Below are positions 34,423-44,201 of a stretch of 64,000 nt of DNA, piece after piece. The DNA lies in contig NZ_CP033087.1 of the NCBI RefSeq assembly GCF_003691365.1, forward strand, positions 1,130,501 through 1,194,500. The letters are read 5' to 3'. The translations under genes were made by a program, and so were the position numbers. The notes beneath the pieces are model-generated. The model was not told the DNA's origin. It did not search any database and saw nothing but the letters and a program-made list of their open reading frames with translations. The stretch comes from Commensalibacter melissae. GTDB taxonomy: Bacteria; Pseudomonadota; Alphaproteobacteria; Acetobacterales; Acetobacteraceae. Every line of letters begins with the position of its first letter. The stretch's first letter is position 1.

Positions 34423-36699
34423 TTACTGTTGTACCGCTTTTCTGTGTTCTTCATTTTCCTCAAGAACATAGGGACCTGCAGAAACGATTTCCAGAACGAG
34501 AACACATTTATCGTCTTTGCAATAATCCTCCAAAGGTAAAAAGGCATTGCCATTTGTCCATCTGACTGAATCACTGTCCAATTTATGCCATCCATCAAGA
34601 TTTTCTTCACTGAGATGAACATCAATATCAAAACTCTTATTTTTATTGAAAAGCTTGATATTCTTGATCAATAGACCGAGATAGCGTCTATCATCAACAA
34701 ATGGACCAATAACATCACTTGGTCGGCTTGCACGGGAAACAATCCGGACATTCTTGGTATTTTTTGGAATAACGAAGGTTACTTTTCCATTATCAATTCG
34801 TTTTTCGATCACATTGCCATTATCGGCTATAAGGCAAATATCATGATCATTTGTAATTAGGGGTTTTCTGCCTTTTCTATCAATATGTTTGGCCAAAGCC
34901 TGATCCAAGAGGGAATTATATACTTTTTCCACACTGTCACGATCAACGTTTAATGGAGCCGCGGCATCATTTACCCAATTTTTAGGCAACCGGATAACAT
35001 TATTTTCAATATCCTTGATGGTGTCCCTGGTATTCAAATAACTTTCAGTAAGCATTCCATTCGCCGTGATGACAGAATGTTCTCCTGTTTCAATATGATA
35101 GTATCTGTACATTTTCTGTGAATGATCGTAATAAATGGAATGATTATTGACCAACATACGCACGGGTATAAATTTACCATCAATAAACAGGCAATGTTCA
35201 GGTGTTACATAAGTATCTTGATATGGAATATTCTCGGAAATGGCATCTTTCAGAATACAGACAGGATATCCACCCTCATCATCGGGCAAATGCGTGTTAA
35301 CAAAATGTGTATCACTGACTATGGAGGTTATGGGCTGTAATTGCAACCCGTTATCTGTGTGAATATAAACCCTGTCATTCACCCCAAGATTTTCAACCGC
35401 GATATCACCCCTATCAGTTTTAATTAACGTTCCGGCTAAAAAGCATGGATATGTTTCATCACCTTTAACGGGTAATGTTACATTGGCTATATTTATATTT
35501 GTTGAATTATCAATATGAGGATTAACAAACCCAGCGCCATTTGCTACATCAATACTACCTGCATCGTCTGTTGTCCGAAAATAACCTGAACCTCCTTTTA
35601 AATGGGAATTAACTAATTTACCTCCGCTTGCAATTCTATTTTCATCACTATTCGGATTATAAAAAGTATCATCATCAGATATTCCACCATTTTCAATTTT
35701 GGATATTTCTGATACATAATGATTTTTTTGTGAAATTCCCCCACTGGATACGGTAAGAAAACCATTATAAACCCAGGAATTTGTCAGTTTACCACCCGAC
35801 TGAATGAATATTTTCGGATTTGAATCACCAGCAAAGTTACTCATATTAGCTAATTGATAGAGACCATCCACGACTGCCCCGCTATGAATAGTCAATGCGC
35901 CATGAATCATATCTACTGGACCATAAATCTTTTCGGAGTTGGGCTGTCCTTCCCGTTGAAAATAGGTTTTACCTTCTTCATCCACATCCGCGATCCAGTT
36001 TCCCCCTGTTAAAAGAGGATATTCATTTTCTATAACAACATTTGCAAAATCTGGCGGAACATAGTTTTCAGGTTCATTATAAATGGCATTTCCTGCTATA
36101 TATAATTTAACATTTTGAGCGCCTGAATTAATGGAGGTAATATCAGGCATATGATGATTTTTTATCACGGCACCTGACGCGTAGTGAATTTCCGATCTGT
36201 TTGCCGCAGTTCTGAAAGAACTTGATTCCCCCTTCAAATTGGGATTTTTTAATGTACCACCACTTTCTGCTGTATCACCTGGATTGTAGAATGTATCATT
36301 ATCGGAAATTCCTCCATCATCTATCGTCACTACTTCTGATACCATAGAGTTATCGGATGAGATACCGCCATTATAAATATGAATATCACCATTTATAAGA
36401 TTTGAATCTTTAATCACACCACCTGACTTAACATTAATTAATGGATTAGCCCGTCCACCAAATCCACTCATATTCGCTATTTCATTTAACCCACTTACGA
36501 CAGCACCACTTTCAATATTCAATGTGCCATGAATCATGTTTACTGGCCCCTTGACACTGATACCACCGCTTACATAGACAGTATTCCCGGCATCATCTAG
36601 TTTTGCGGTCCATTCTCCACCGGATAATATTGGATAATCATTCTGAATAACAACATGCCTAAAATCCGTATCACTTGAAATAATATTATTACCAGCCAT
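34423..36699 (-). CDS. Surface protein: two strand-loop-strand repeat blocks and a Hint_2 domain
   Basis: 758 aa. Residues about 12-185 and 218-397 are two copies of one block (each with PVxMIHGxLxIxSGAVVxGL, ANMSxF and GGISDxDTFYNP), rich in SGG turns like AIDA/TibA adhesins. A Hint_2 domain follows from C419 (CFLAGTLIKTDRGDIAVENL) to about 565, with TPEHCLFIDG and ITANGMLTESYL. The tail (about 565-758) is not recognised. No signal peptide or beta-barrel is seen, so the export route is unclear. Acetic acid bacteria often carry such Hint proteins. It is the first gene of a pair with the heptosyltransferase. Confidence 0.85.
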   Translation of the reverse strand: MAGNNIISSDTDFRHVVIQNDYPILSGGEWTAKLDDAGNTVYVSGGISVKGPVNMIHGTLNIESGAVVSGLNEIANMSGFGGRANPLINVKSGGVIKDSNLINGDIHIYNGGISSDNSMVSEVVTIDDGGISDNDTFYNPGDTAESGGTLKNPNLKGESSSFRTAANRSEIHYASGAVIKNHHMPDITSINSGAQNVKLYIAGNAIYNEPENYVPPDFANVVIENEYPLLTGGNWIADVDEEGKTYFQREGQPNSEKIYGPVDMIHGALTIHSGAVVDGLYQLANMSNFAGDSNPKIFIQSGGKLTNSWVYNGFLTVSSGGISQKNHYVSEISKIENGGISDDDTFYNPNSDENRIASGGKLVNSHLKGGSGYFRTTDDAGSIDVANGAGFVNPHIDNSTNINIANVTLPVKGDETYPCFLAGTLIKTDRGDIAVENLGVNDRVYIHTDNGLQLQPITSIVSDTHFVNTHLPDDEGGYPVCILKDAISENIPYQDTYVTPEHCLFIDGKFIPVRMLVNNHSIYYDHSQKMYRYYHIETGEHSVITANGMLTESYLNTRDTIKDIENNVIRLPKNWVNDAAAPLNVDRDSVEKVYNSLLDQALAKHIDRKGRKPLITNDHDICLIADNGNVIEKRIDNGKVTFVIPKNTKNVRIVSRASRPSDVIGPFVDDRRYLGLLIKNIKLFNKNKSFDIDVHLSEENLDGWHKLDSDSVRWTNGNAFLPLEDYCKDDKCVLVLEIVSAGPYVLEENEEHRKAVQQ

Positions 36700-37245
36700 A
36701 ACAGTTTTATCCCTATAAAATAAAAAATTAAATAATCTAAATCAATCTTTCCAATTGTTTAATATTTCACTTAAGCAATATGAAACCAATTTTCAATATA
36801 CAATTATAATTTTACCACAATTATAATTATGATGTAATTAATGAAATTATTAACATAATAATTATTTTTAAGATACTGATTTTATTCAGAATTAAAATTC
36901 AACTTAAATTTATATAGGAAAATCGGATAAATTCTGTATAAATTTAATAAATTCATGAAGTTTTGAAAACGTAAATAATTCTAAACAAAAATAATATGTG
37001 AATAATACATATATATTATTGATAAATATGTAAAAAAATTAATAATCAATCATATCAAAAAATTAGTTAGCATTTTTTAGCCTCGAATATATTAAAATAT
37101 CATTAAAAATTTTTATTCTTTTTTGAATTGTAACATTTCATGGGACTAATTAATTTCTTTATTTGCAAATCCCAGTACAGTAATATGCTGACCGATTTAA
37201 TTTGAATAGTAATATAATTTAATTTTTAAATATAGGGCCATATTC
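36700..37245. promoter_or_regulatory. 546-nt divergent AT-rich region before galE and the Hint gene
   Basis: Extremely AT-rich, no ORF of note. It must contain both promoters. A weak TGGGA/TCCCA pair near 37141-37175 is the only structure seen before galE. Confidence 0.35.
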
Positions 37246-38262
37246 ATGACAATATTAGTTACAGGTGGTTGCGGTTATATTGGAAGCCATACTTGTATTC
37301 AACTAATAAAACAAGGTATTGATCCAGTTATCATTGACAATCTTTATAACGGCAAGGAAATCGTTCTTGATCGCATTAAAAAGATTACTGGAAAACGACC
37401 AAGATTTTATCAAGGGGATATTAGAAACAAAGATCTTTTAGACACCATATTCAAAGAAAACAATATAAAGGGAGTTATTCATTTTGCAGGACTGAAAGCC
37501 GTTGGTGAATCGGTACGCAAACCATTGGAATATTATGATGTCAATGTTTATGGTACTATCAATTTGCTTGATGCCATGAAAAAGGCCAACGTCAAAAAAT
37601 TTATTTTCAGTTCATCCGCAACTGTTTACGGATCCCAGCCGATTATTCCATATATCGAAACCATGGAAACCGGAGAGCCAACCCAACCATACGGTCGCAG
37701 CAAGCTCTTCATTGAGAAAATTCTTCAGGATCTATCAATCGCGGACCAGGACTGGTCCATTACAATATTAAGATATTTCAATCCCGTAGGAGCGCATCCA
37801 TCAGGATTGATTGGCGAGGATCCCCAGGGTATTCCCAATAATCTCATGCCTTATATCACTCAGGTAGCTATTGGAAAATTGGACTCCCTTGCAGTATTCG
37901 GCAATGATTATGAAACCAGAGATGGAACGTGTATCAGGGATTTTATTCATGTTATGGATTTGGCTGAGGGACACTTGGCCGCACTCAAATATAATGACAC
38001 CCAATCAGGAGTGAATATTTTCAATTTGGGTTCCGGTCAGGGAAATAGTGTACTGGAGGTTATAGCCACTTTTGAAAATGTGTTCAGAAAAAAATTGCCA
38101 TATCATTTTGCCCCACGTCGTGATGGAGATCTACCCGCATATTGGGCTAATGCTGATCGCGCCAAAAAATTATTGAATTGGGAAACGAGATTGAATCTGC
38201 ATGATATGGTAAAGGATTCTTGGAACTGGCAAAGTAAAAACCCCAACGGTTTTGAAGGGTAG
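37246..38262 (+). CDS. galE: UDP-glucose 4-epimerase
   Basis: 338 aa short-chain dehydrogenase fold. NAD-binding GGCGYIGSH (7-15), SSSATVYG with the catalytic serine (about 122-129), and Y149/K153 in YGRSK match E. coli GalE numbering exactly. C-terminal RRDGDLPAYWANADRA is the sugar-nucleotide region. It supplies UDP-galactose for surface polysaccharide. It is a single gene ending in a strong hairpin and lies beside the surface-protein glycosylation pair, though it is not transcribed with it. Confidence 0.95.
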   Translation: MTILVTGGCGYIGSHTCIQLIKQGIDPVIIDNLYNGKEIVLDRIKKITGKRPRFYQGDIRNKDLLDTIFKENNIKGVIHFAGLKAVGESVRKPLEYYDVNVYGTINLLDAMKKANVKKFIFSSSATVYGSQPIIPYIETMETGEPTQPYGRSKLFIEKILQDLSIADQDWSITILRYFNPVGAHPSGLIGEDPQGIPNNLMPYITQVAIGKLDSLAVFGNDYETRDGTCIRDFIHVMDLAEGHLAALKYNDTQSGVNIFNLGSGQGNSVLEVIATFENVFRKKLPYHFAPRRDGDLPAYWANADRAKKLLNWETRLNLHDMVKDSWNWQSKNPNGFEG

Positions 38263-38288
38263 CTTTTAAATTAGCGACATATTGATCA

Positions 38289-38325
38289 AATTATCACAAT
38301 CTGTAAAACAATGATTGTGATAATT
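38289..38325. terminator. Bidirectional terminator between galE and the PEBP gene
   Basis: Perfect 13-bp arms AATTATCACAATC (38289-38301) and GATTGTGATAATT (38313-38325) with an 11-nt loop, between two convergent stop codons. Confidence 0.75.
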
Positions 38326-38328
38326 CAT

Positions 38329-38811
38329 TCAACCTTTTAAATGACAGATCAATTGTGCAGAAGCCAATGAATGATGATGCACGTTAAAACCGACGAAAGC
38401 TGGGGTTGAGGAAGGTGTCACATCTATTCTTGCTATATTCAATGCATGAATCGTAATTATATAACGATGCGGTTTTCCAGGTGGTGGTGCTCCACCCCCG
38501 TATTCCTTTTGACCAAAATCATTTCGAATCTCAATTGCACCTTCAGGCAGCAATTTATTGGAGGAAGCCCCTTCAACCAGATGTGTTATGTTGGGTGATA
38601 TATTGACAACAACCCAATGCCACCATCCAGACCCGGTTGGAGCATCAGGATCGTACATGGTTATAACAAAGCTTTTTGTATTATCTGGAGCATCCTCCCA
38701 AAATAAAGAGGGGGAAAGATTACCTCCATTCTGTCCCATGCCATGATAACGTTGGGCATTGGGCATTTCATCACCTTCTTTATAGGAATGGCTCCAAATT
38801 CGGAAAACCAT
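38329..38811 (-). CDS. YbhB/YbcL family (PEBP, Raf kinase inhibitor-like) protein
   Basis: 160 aa. NLSPSLFWEDAPDNTKSFVI, MYDPDAPTGSGWWHWVV and GGGAPPPGKPHRYIITIHAL are the ligand-pocket motifs of bacterial phosphatidylethanolamine-binding proteins. No signal peptide, so cytosolic. The biological role of this family in bacteria is poorly defined. Single gene. Confidence 0.9.
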   Translation of the reverse strand: MVFRIWSHSYKEGDEMPNAQRYHGMGQNGGNLSPSLFWEDAPDNTKSFVITMYDPDAPTGSGWWHWVVVNISPNITHLVEGASSNKLLPEGAIEIRNDFGQKEYGGGAPPPGKPHRYIITIHALNIARIDVTPSSTPAFVGFNVHHHSLASAQLICHLKG

Positions 38812-38966
38812 ATCAATCTCCTTAAATATGTCATTATATGACAGTTATATTTTATTTTTCTAAGGCTGTATATGGTTTTAATTTTGCAGAGATTACAAAT
38901 AATTTGATATTACATGCAAATTTTTCTCATTTTTTATTTCATAAATCTAAAAAATGAAATTGAATA

Positions 38967-39716
38967 TCAAAAATTGTCAATATTTGCCGCCACTTTTTCT
39001 TCAAAATTTTTTCTTGCTTTGGGCAAGTCTTTATTTATTAAGGAAAACACATTTTTCTCTAGAAAATAACGGGATAATTTCAAACCATTCATCCAATCTT
39101 TCTGATTGCCATTTTCTTCCTCATTCAGAAAAAAAGATGGAAAAGGGAATAATTTCGGCTTCCACTTTCCTGCCATAACTTCCGTAACCACTTTTCCCGT
39201 ACGTGGAGACACAAAAAAAGATTGACACTTGTCAGATTCATAACAGATTGATATATCCAACGCATACCCCAGTGCCGCAAGAAAATTTAATTCCCATCGT
39301 AATAGCCGAGGAACAATTTCTTTATTTGAATCTGTAGGGTTTTCCGCGACAAAATCAAGATATTGAAAAGATGATTTTGCAATATATTCCACCGGTTGAC
39401 GCTCGAGTAATCCACTCTCGGCTACAGCACATAAGGACAGCATGGCTGAAAATGCCAATGGACAAGGCGATAGAATTGCAAAATTCGAACGTATCAATTC
39501 GCCTTTGAAATATCCCAACTGATCTGATAGTTTCGCTGACCAATCGACATTGACAAAATTTCCCGTCTGCCAAATGGAAATTTGACGACGGGAAATCATA
39601 CCCTTGACAAGCCCCCTGAATAATCCCTGCTCTAGCGAAAGAACAGACACTATTCCATCAGTTTCTCCATAAGGGCGTGTATTCAAAACAATAACCGGGG
39701 AAGACCATTCCTGCAT
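38967..39716 (-). CDS. recO: DNA repair protein RecO
   Basis: 249 aa. The N-terminal OB fold begins SSPVIVLNTRPYGETDGIVSVLS and GLFRGLVKGMISRR, typical of RecO. A helical domain follows with RLLRWELNFLAALGYALD. RecO loads RecA with RecF and RecR at gapped DNA. It lies 28 nt downstream of tsf and may be read through from it. Confidence 0.88.
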   Translation of the reverse strand: MQEWSSPVIVLNTRPYGETDGIVSVLSLEQGLFRGLVKGMISRRQISIWQTGNFVNVDWSAKLSDQLGYFKGELIRSNFAILSPCPLAFSAMLSLCAVAESGLLERQPVEYIAKSSFQYLDFVAENPTDSNKEIVPRLLRWELNFLAALGYALDISICYESDKCQSFFVSPRTGKVVTEVMAGKWKPKLFPFPSFFLNEEENGNQKDWMNGLKLSRYFLEKNVFSLINKDLPKARKNFEEKVAANIDNF

Positions 39717-39744
39717 TCTATCTCCCCCACCCTGTTAATTGTAA

Positions 39745-40653
39745 TCAACCCTTGACAGCTTGGGCAACTTCAGCAGCAAAATCGCTTTCTTCTTTTTCAA
39801 TGCCTTCACCCAGATGGAAACGTTCAAAGGCAACAAGTTTTGCTCCATTTTTGTCAACAACAGCCTTGACTTTGCTTTCACCATCATGAATCCAGGTTTG
39901 TTCCAAAAGAACAACTTCTTCATAGAATTTACGTAAGCGACCCTCAACCATTTTTTCAATGATATTGTCCGGTTTACCTGATGCACGCGCCTGTTCAATA
40001 AAAATGCTTTTTTCACGTTCAACAGCGGCAGGATCAATTTCTTCAACACTTAATGCAATTGGACGTACAGCGGCTACCTGCATACCAATTTTACGACCGA
40101 GGTCCTCAATTTCATCAGATGCTTCAGGTGCCTCCAAAGCAACCAGTACACCAATTTTTCCTAAACCTGGACGCAAGGCGGAATGAACATAGCTTGCTAC
40201 AACACCAGAAGAAACTTCAAAAACACGCACACGTCGAATGGTCATGTTTTCACCAATTGTAGCAATCAAGTTGGTTAGATTTTCTGCAACAGTTTTTCCA
40301 TTTTCCATTGTGGCATTTTTCAAGGCCTCGACATCTTCACCCACTGTCAATGCAACTTTGGCGACATCCTCAACAAATTGTTGAAACTGTTCATTTCTGG
40401 CGACAAAATCGGTTTCAGCATTAATTTCGACCATGGCAGCCTTGTTACCCGCTGTCGCAATTCCTACCAATCCCTCAGCAGCCACACGGCCGGATTTTTT
40501 TGCAGCAGTAGCCAATCCCTTTTTACGTAACCAATCAATAGCTTCCTCGATATTGCCAGCTGTCTGATTAAGCGCCTTTTTGCAATCCATCATGCCGGCA
40601 CCGGTTTTTTCACGTAATTCTTTTACTAATGCAGCTGTAATCTCTGCCATCAT
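39745..40653 (-). CDS. tsf: Translation elongation factor Ts
   Basis: 302 aa guanine-nucleotide exchange factor for EF-Tu. The N-domain has [19 protein letters not shown] and the EF-Tu contact motif [14 protein letters not shown]; ending and length fit the family. Two ATGs are adjacent (40651-40653 and 40648-40650); the second is better spaced from the AAGGG ribosome site and is probably the real start. Downstream of rpsB, as in most bacteria. Confidence 0.96.
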   Translation of the reverse strand: MMAEITAALVKELREKTGAGMMDCKKALNQTAGNIEEAIDWLRKKGLATAAKKSGRVAAEGLVGIATAGNKAAMVEINAETDFVARNEQFQQFVEDVAKVALTVGEDVEALKNATMENGKTVAENLTNLIATIGENMTIRRVRVFEVSSGVVASYVHSALRPGLGKIGVLVALEAPEASDEIEDLGRKIGMQVAAVRPIALSVEEIDPAAVEREKSIFIEQARASGKPDNIIEKMVEGRLRKFYEEVVLLEQTWIHDGESKVKAVVDKNGAKLVAFERFHLGEGIEKEESDFAAEVAQAVKG

Positions 40654-40675
40654 TTTTCCCTTTTCTTAACACACG

Positions 40676-40701
40676 AACGTCTCGATCAATATCGAGACGT
40701 T
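40676..40701 (-). promoter_or_regulatory. Strong intercistronic hairpin between rpsB and tsf
   Basis: Perfect 11-bp arms AACGTCTCGAT (40676-40686) and ATCGAGACGTT (40691-40701) with a 4-nt loop, 23 nt upstream of tsf on the transcript. No T-run follows, so a processing or stabilising element, or a partial terminator setting the S2:EF-Ts ratio, is more likely than full termination. Confidence 0.6.
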
Positions 40702-40781
40702 ATGCTTGTATCATTTAATATAAATTGATTTTTTGACGAATTTCATATTGAATCGTCAACAATCAGAAAACTTATTGGCAA

Positions 40782-41570
40782 TTAAGCTGGAACGTCTGGT
40801 GTCTCTTGTACAGAAACAGATTCCATAATAATTTCAGGAGGCAATTCCTCTGCCGCACCAATATCTTCACCTGCGGCACCTAATTCCTTGGAAATACCAT
40901 CCAACACAGCACCGGCAACCAAATCACAATATAAATTGATTGAACGTAATGCATCATCATTTCCTGGAATTGGATAGGTAATCCCATCAGGATCTGAATT
41001 GCTATCCAGGACAGCTACAACAGGAATACCCAATTTGTTAGCTTCCTGTACAGCCAATTTTTCCTTATTCGTATCAATGATAAAGAGTATGTCCGGCAAA
41101 CCACCCATTTCCTTGATACCGCCAAGTGAACGTTCCAATTTATCACGTTCACGGGTCAACTGAAGAATCTCTTTCTTGGTCAACCCAATTGTATCGCCAT
41201 CAAGCGTTTCTTCGATCTGGCGTAAACGCTTGATAGAATTGGTAATGGTCTTCCAGTTTGTCAGCATACCCCCTAGCCAACGGTGATTGACATAGTACTG
41301 CCCACAACGTTTGGCTGTTTCCGCAACAATCTCAGAAGCTGTACGTTTAGTGCCAACAAACAATACTCTTCCACCATTGGCAACTGTATCACGAACGGCA
41401 TGTAATGCACGATCCAGCATAGGAACCGTTTGTTGAAGATCAATAATATGAACCTGGTTACGGACACCAAATAAGAAAGGTGCCATTTTAGGGTTCCAGC
41501 GACGTGTATGATGTCCGAAATGAACACCCGCTTCCAATAACTGACGCAAAGTAAAATCTGGCATTGCCAT
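40782..41570 (-). CDS. rpsB: 30S ribosomal protein S2
   Basis: 262 aa. [35 protein letters not shown] and the signature [22 protein letters not shown] and [15 protein letters not shown] are as in bacterial S2. The acidic C-terminal tail is common in alphaproteobacteria. It is the first gene of rpsB-tsf, preceded by a long structured leader. Confidence 0.97.
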   Translation of the reverse strand: MAMPDFTLRQLLEAGVHFGHHTRRWNPKMAPFLFGVRNQVHIIDLQQTVPMLDRALHAVRDTVANGGRVLFVGTKRTASEIVAETAKRCGQYYVNHRWLGGMLTNWKTITNSIKRLRQIEETLDGDTIGLTKKEILQLTRERDKLERSLGGIKEMGGLPDILFIIDTNKEKLAVQEANKLGIPVVAVLDSNSDPDGITYPIPGNDDALRSINLYCDLVAGAVLDGISKELGAAGEDIGAAEELPPEIIMESVSVQETPDVPA

Positions 41571-41876
41571 AAATATTATCCTTATAACTGGTTAAACCTC
41601 CGTAAAGTACCGATTACCTTTTTCAAGCACCAGCGGTCGAACCTTTACGTGTGAATTGTCGAACAATTTCGATCATATCGTATATGATAGATTTTTGATA
41701 AAAATTCAAGTGAATCTTTAATAAAGAAACATATGCAAAAATATTGATCTTTATGAAAACATTTTTTAAATTTCTTTATTCTTGATTATCAAAAAAAATA
41801 ATAAATAATTAGTGTAAAATAAATGACTTCATTATCGTTTAGTCTTATACGTAAAATCATCCAATATAAATAATCA
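41571..41876. other. 306-nt intergenic region upstream of rpsB
   Basis: Holds the structured rpsB leader at 41601-41688; the remaining part to the recQ stop is AT-rich with no ORF and presumably contains the rpsB promoter. Confidence 0.5.
41601..41688 (-). promoter_or_regulatory. Structured rpsB leader (three consecutive hairpins)
   Basis: Reading on the minus strand from the distal end: ATCATAT-CGT-ATATGAT (41672-41688), AATTGT-CGA-ACAATT (41654-41668), and a larger element closed by CGTAAAG/CTTTACG (41643-41649 with 41601-41607) with an inner ACCG/CGGT pairing. The last ends just before the GGAGG-like sequence upstream of rpsB. This fits an S2-binding autoregulatory leader, which is known for rpsB in several bacteria. 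I have not matched it to a named RNA family. Confidence 0.5.
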
Positions 41877-43709
41877 TTATCTATTATTTTGAAACTCCTT
41901 GATTATTTCTAATAATTTCAATCCATAATGTTCCAATTTCATATTCCCTACACCTTTTATATCCTTAAAATCTTTCAAGGTTTGGGGATTACAAAGAGCT
42001 ACTTCCCTTAACACCGAATCATGAAAAATGATATATGGAGGAACCTGTTGTTTACGCGCCTCATCTGATCGCCATTTTTTTAATTCATCAAATAATTTAT
42101 GCCGGTTTTGTGTTATTAGCAATGTATCGTCTGTATTTTGACATTTATATATTTCAGATTTTTCAATATCTTCACGCAGAAATAAACTCTTTTTCCCCCT
42201 TAACAACGGACGGGCTTTTTCTTGGTTTAGAAACAAATTTGAAAATTCCTCTCCCTGACGCAAAACATCTCGGGCCATCAATTGGTGAATAACAGAACGC
42301 CAAAAATTGTGTGACTTATCTTTCCCAATACCAAATAAAGAAAGTCTATCATGCTGAAAATTTTTAACTTGAATATTATATTTGCCTCGCAATACATTAA
42401 TAATATGCATTGCTCCAAAACGTTGTCCGGTGCGGTATACTGCAGAAATCACTTTCTGAGCCGCTATAGTTCCATTTAACAGTCTTACAGGATTTTTACA
42501 ATTATCACAGTGATTACAAGACTTATCCTGGTTTTCTCCAAAACAATGCAACAAAAGTTTTGTTCGGCATTCAGCCGTTTCAGATAATGCCACCATCATA
42601 TCAAGTCTTGAACACGCGATTTTCTTCTGTTCATCTGTAATCGTAGAATGTTCAAGAAAATATCGCGCCTTAGCAACATCAGCACCATTATAGAATAAAA
42701 CGGTTTCGGCAAGGTCACCATCCCGTCCAGCCCGACCTATTTGTTGATAATAATCTTCTGGTCCCCTGGGCATATCCAAATGCACAACCAATCTGACATC
42801 CGGACGATCGATTCCCATTCCAAAAGCAACCGTCGCAACGATAATTAAAGGCTCTCCTGATCGAAACCTTAATAGGATACCTCTTTTTTCAAGTGCGGAT
42901 AAACCGGCATGATAAGCTAAAGCGGTAAAACCATAACGAACAAGATTATGAGCTATCCGTTCAGATTTATTACGACTTCCACAATACACGATACAAGCCG
43001 CATCCCGATATTTTTTTAATAATTCCCTTAGCTGTTTGGATTCGGTATTTTTTTGTATTACACGTATAAATAAATTAGACCGATGAAAACTGGATCGCAG
43101 AATTTTGGCTTCAGGCATATCCAAAGCCTGAATGATATCCTTTTGCGTGACTGGATCAGCTGTTGCTGTAAGGGCAATTCTTGGAACAGAGGGAAATATC
43201 CGAGGTAAATCACATAAAAGGCGATATTCCGGACGAAAATCATGTCCCCATACGGATATACAATGGGCTTCATCAATTGCAATCATGGAAATTTGAATTT
43301 TTTCCAAAAATTTCAATGTATCGTTATGGAGCAAGCGTTCTGGGGAAACATATAAGAGCTTGAGTTTTTTTGAAGCAATATCATGACGGATATTGTATGC
43401 TTCCTCATTTTCCAATTCTGAGTGTAATGCACCTGCACTTATACCTAATTGCCTTAAAGCTGCTACCTGATCATCCATCAATGCAATTAATGGTGAAATA
43501 ACCAAGCCCATTCCAGAACGACACAAAGCCGGGATTTGATAACAAATACTTTTACCTCCCCCGGTGGGCATCAATAACAAAACATCCTGATTTTGCATTA
43601 CAAGATCAATCGCCTGTTTTTGCAAACCACGAAAACACTGATACCCAAAAACTGTTTCTAGTATTTTTTGGGGGTCTCTCTCATCATGTAATCTAACTTT
43701 ATCAAACAA
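41877..43709 (-). CDS. recQ: ATP-dependent DNA helicase RecQ
   Basis: 610 aa. Walker A in LMPTGGGKSICYQ (about 47-59), DEAH box (146-149) within AIDEAHCISVWGHDFRPEY, motif VI in YYQQIGRAGRDG. The RQC zinc cysteines are in CRTKLLLHCFG and SCNHCDNC, followed by winged-helix and C-terminal HRDC domains (about 530-605). All parts of a full-length RecQ are present. It unwinds DNA with 3'-5' polarity in recombination and repair. Confidence 0.95.
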   Translation of the reverse strand: MFDKVRLHDERDPQKILETVFGYQCFRGLQKQAIDLVMQNQDVLLLMPTGGGKSICYQIPALCRSGMGLVISPLIALMDDQVAALRQLGISAGALHSELENEEAYNIRHDIASKKLKLLYVSPERLLHNDTLKFLEKIQISMIAIDEAHCISVWGHDFRPEYRLLCDLPRIFPSVPRIALTATADPVTQKDIIQALDMPEAKILRSSFHRSNLFIRVIQKNTESKQLRELLKKYRDAACIVYCGSRNKSERIAHNLVRYGFTALAYHAGLSALEKRGILLRFRSGEPLIIVATVAFGMGIDRPDVRLVVHLDMPRGPEDYYQQIGRAGRDGDLAETVLFYNGADVAKARYFLEHSTITDEQKKIACSRLDMMVALSETAECRTKLLLHCFGENQDKSCNHCDNCKNPVRLLNGTIAAQKVISAVYRTGQRFGAMHIINVLRGKYNIQVKNFQHDRLSLFGIGKDKSHNFWRSVIHQLMARDVLRQGEEFSNLFLNQEKARPLLRGKKSLFLREDIEKSEIYKCQNTDDTLLITQNRHKLFDELKKWRSDEARKQQVPPYIIFHDSVLREVALCNPQTLKDFKDIKGVGNMKLEHYGLKLLEIIKEFQNNR

Positions 43710-43735
43710 GTTAAAAAAGATTATCCAGATAGAAT

Positions 43736-44125
43736 TTATTGAACTATAATTTCCACACGTCTTGCCGCCACTTGACTTTTACGATTTTCTGGCGGACGGG
43801 GAATATCATGAACACGATTTGACAGAACTCCATCATCCACAACCTTTTGTGCAACAATTTTGGCACGCTGAATTGCCATCATTTCATCTTTGGATAAATC
43901 GCCATAAATTGCTGCATAACCTTTGACATAAACCTGTTTTTCAGGAAATTTTTTCGCATAAGTAGCAGCTTGAGAAATGGTTTTGTTAGCCGAATCATCC
44001 AGATCCGTGGAAGCAAATGGAAAAAATACAACATAGGTTCTGTCATTCTTTTGCGTTAAAGAACCGGATTGGGAACATGCCCCCAACAAAATGGATGCTA
44101 GTAAAACAGGAACAAATCGACGCAT
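43736..44125 (-). CDS. OmpA-family lipoprotein
   Basis: 129 aa with lipobox LLGAC (about 13-17). The mature part has the OmpA-C pattern: VVFFPFASTDLDDSA, then KQVYVKGYAAIYGD and a terminal SQVAARRVEIIV, like peptidoglycan-binding OmpA/Pal domains (...RRVEI). The canonical NxxLSxxRAxxV stretch is replaced by MMAIQRAKIVAQKV, so binding may be altered. It probably links the outer membrane to the cell wall. Single gene upstream of recQ. Confidence 0.82.
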   Translation of the reverse strand: MRRFVPVLLASILLGACSQSGSLTQKNDRTYVVFFPFASTDLDDSANKTISQAATYAKKFPEKQVYVKGYAAIYGDLSKDEMMAIQRAKIVAQKVVDDGVLSNRVHDIPRPPENRKSQVAARRVEIIVQ

Positions 44126-44201
44126 TTAATTACTTTCTTTCAAGGCAACATTTTCAAATCAATATATAATATCAACAAGTAATAAAATATATAATTTTCT
44201 T

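Noticed and set aside
39735..40049. 104-codon minus-strand ORF ending near the tsf stop
   Set aside because: It is a shifted frame of tsf, lysine/leucine-rich from frame bias, and lies almost wholly within the true gene.
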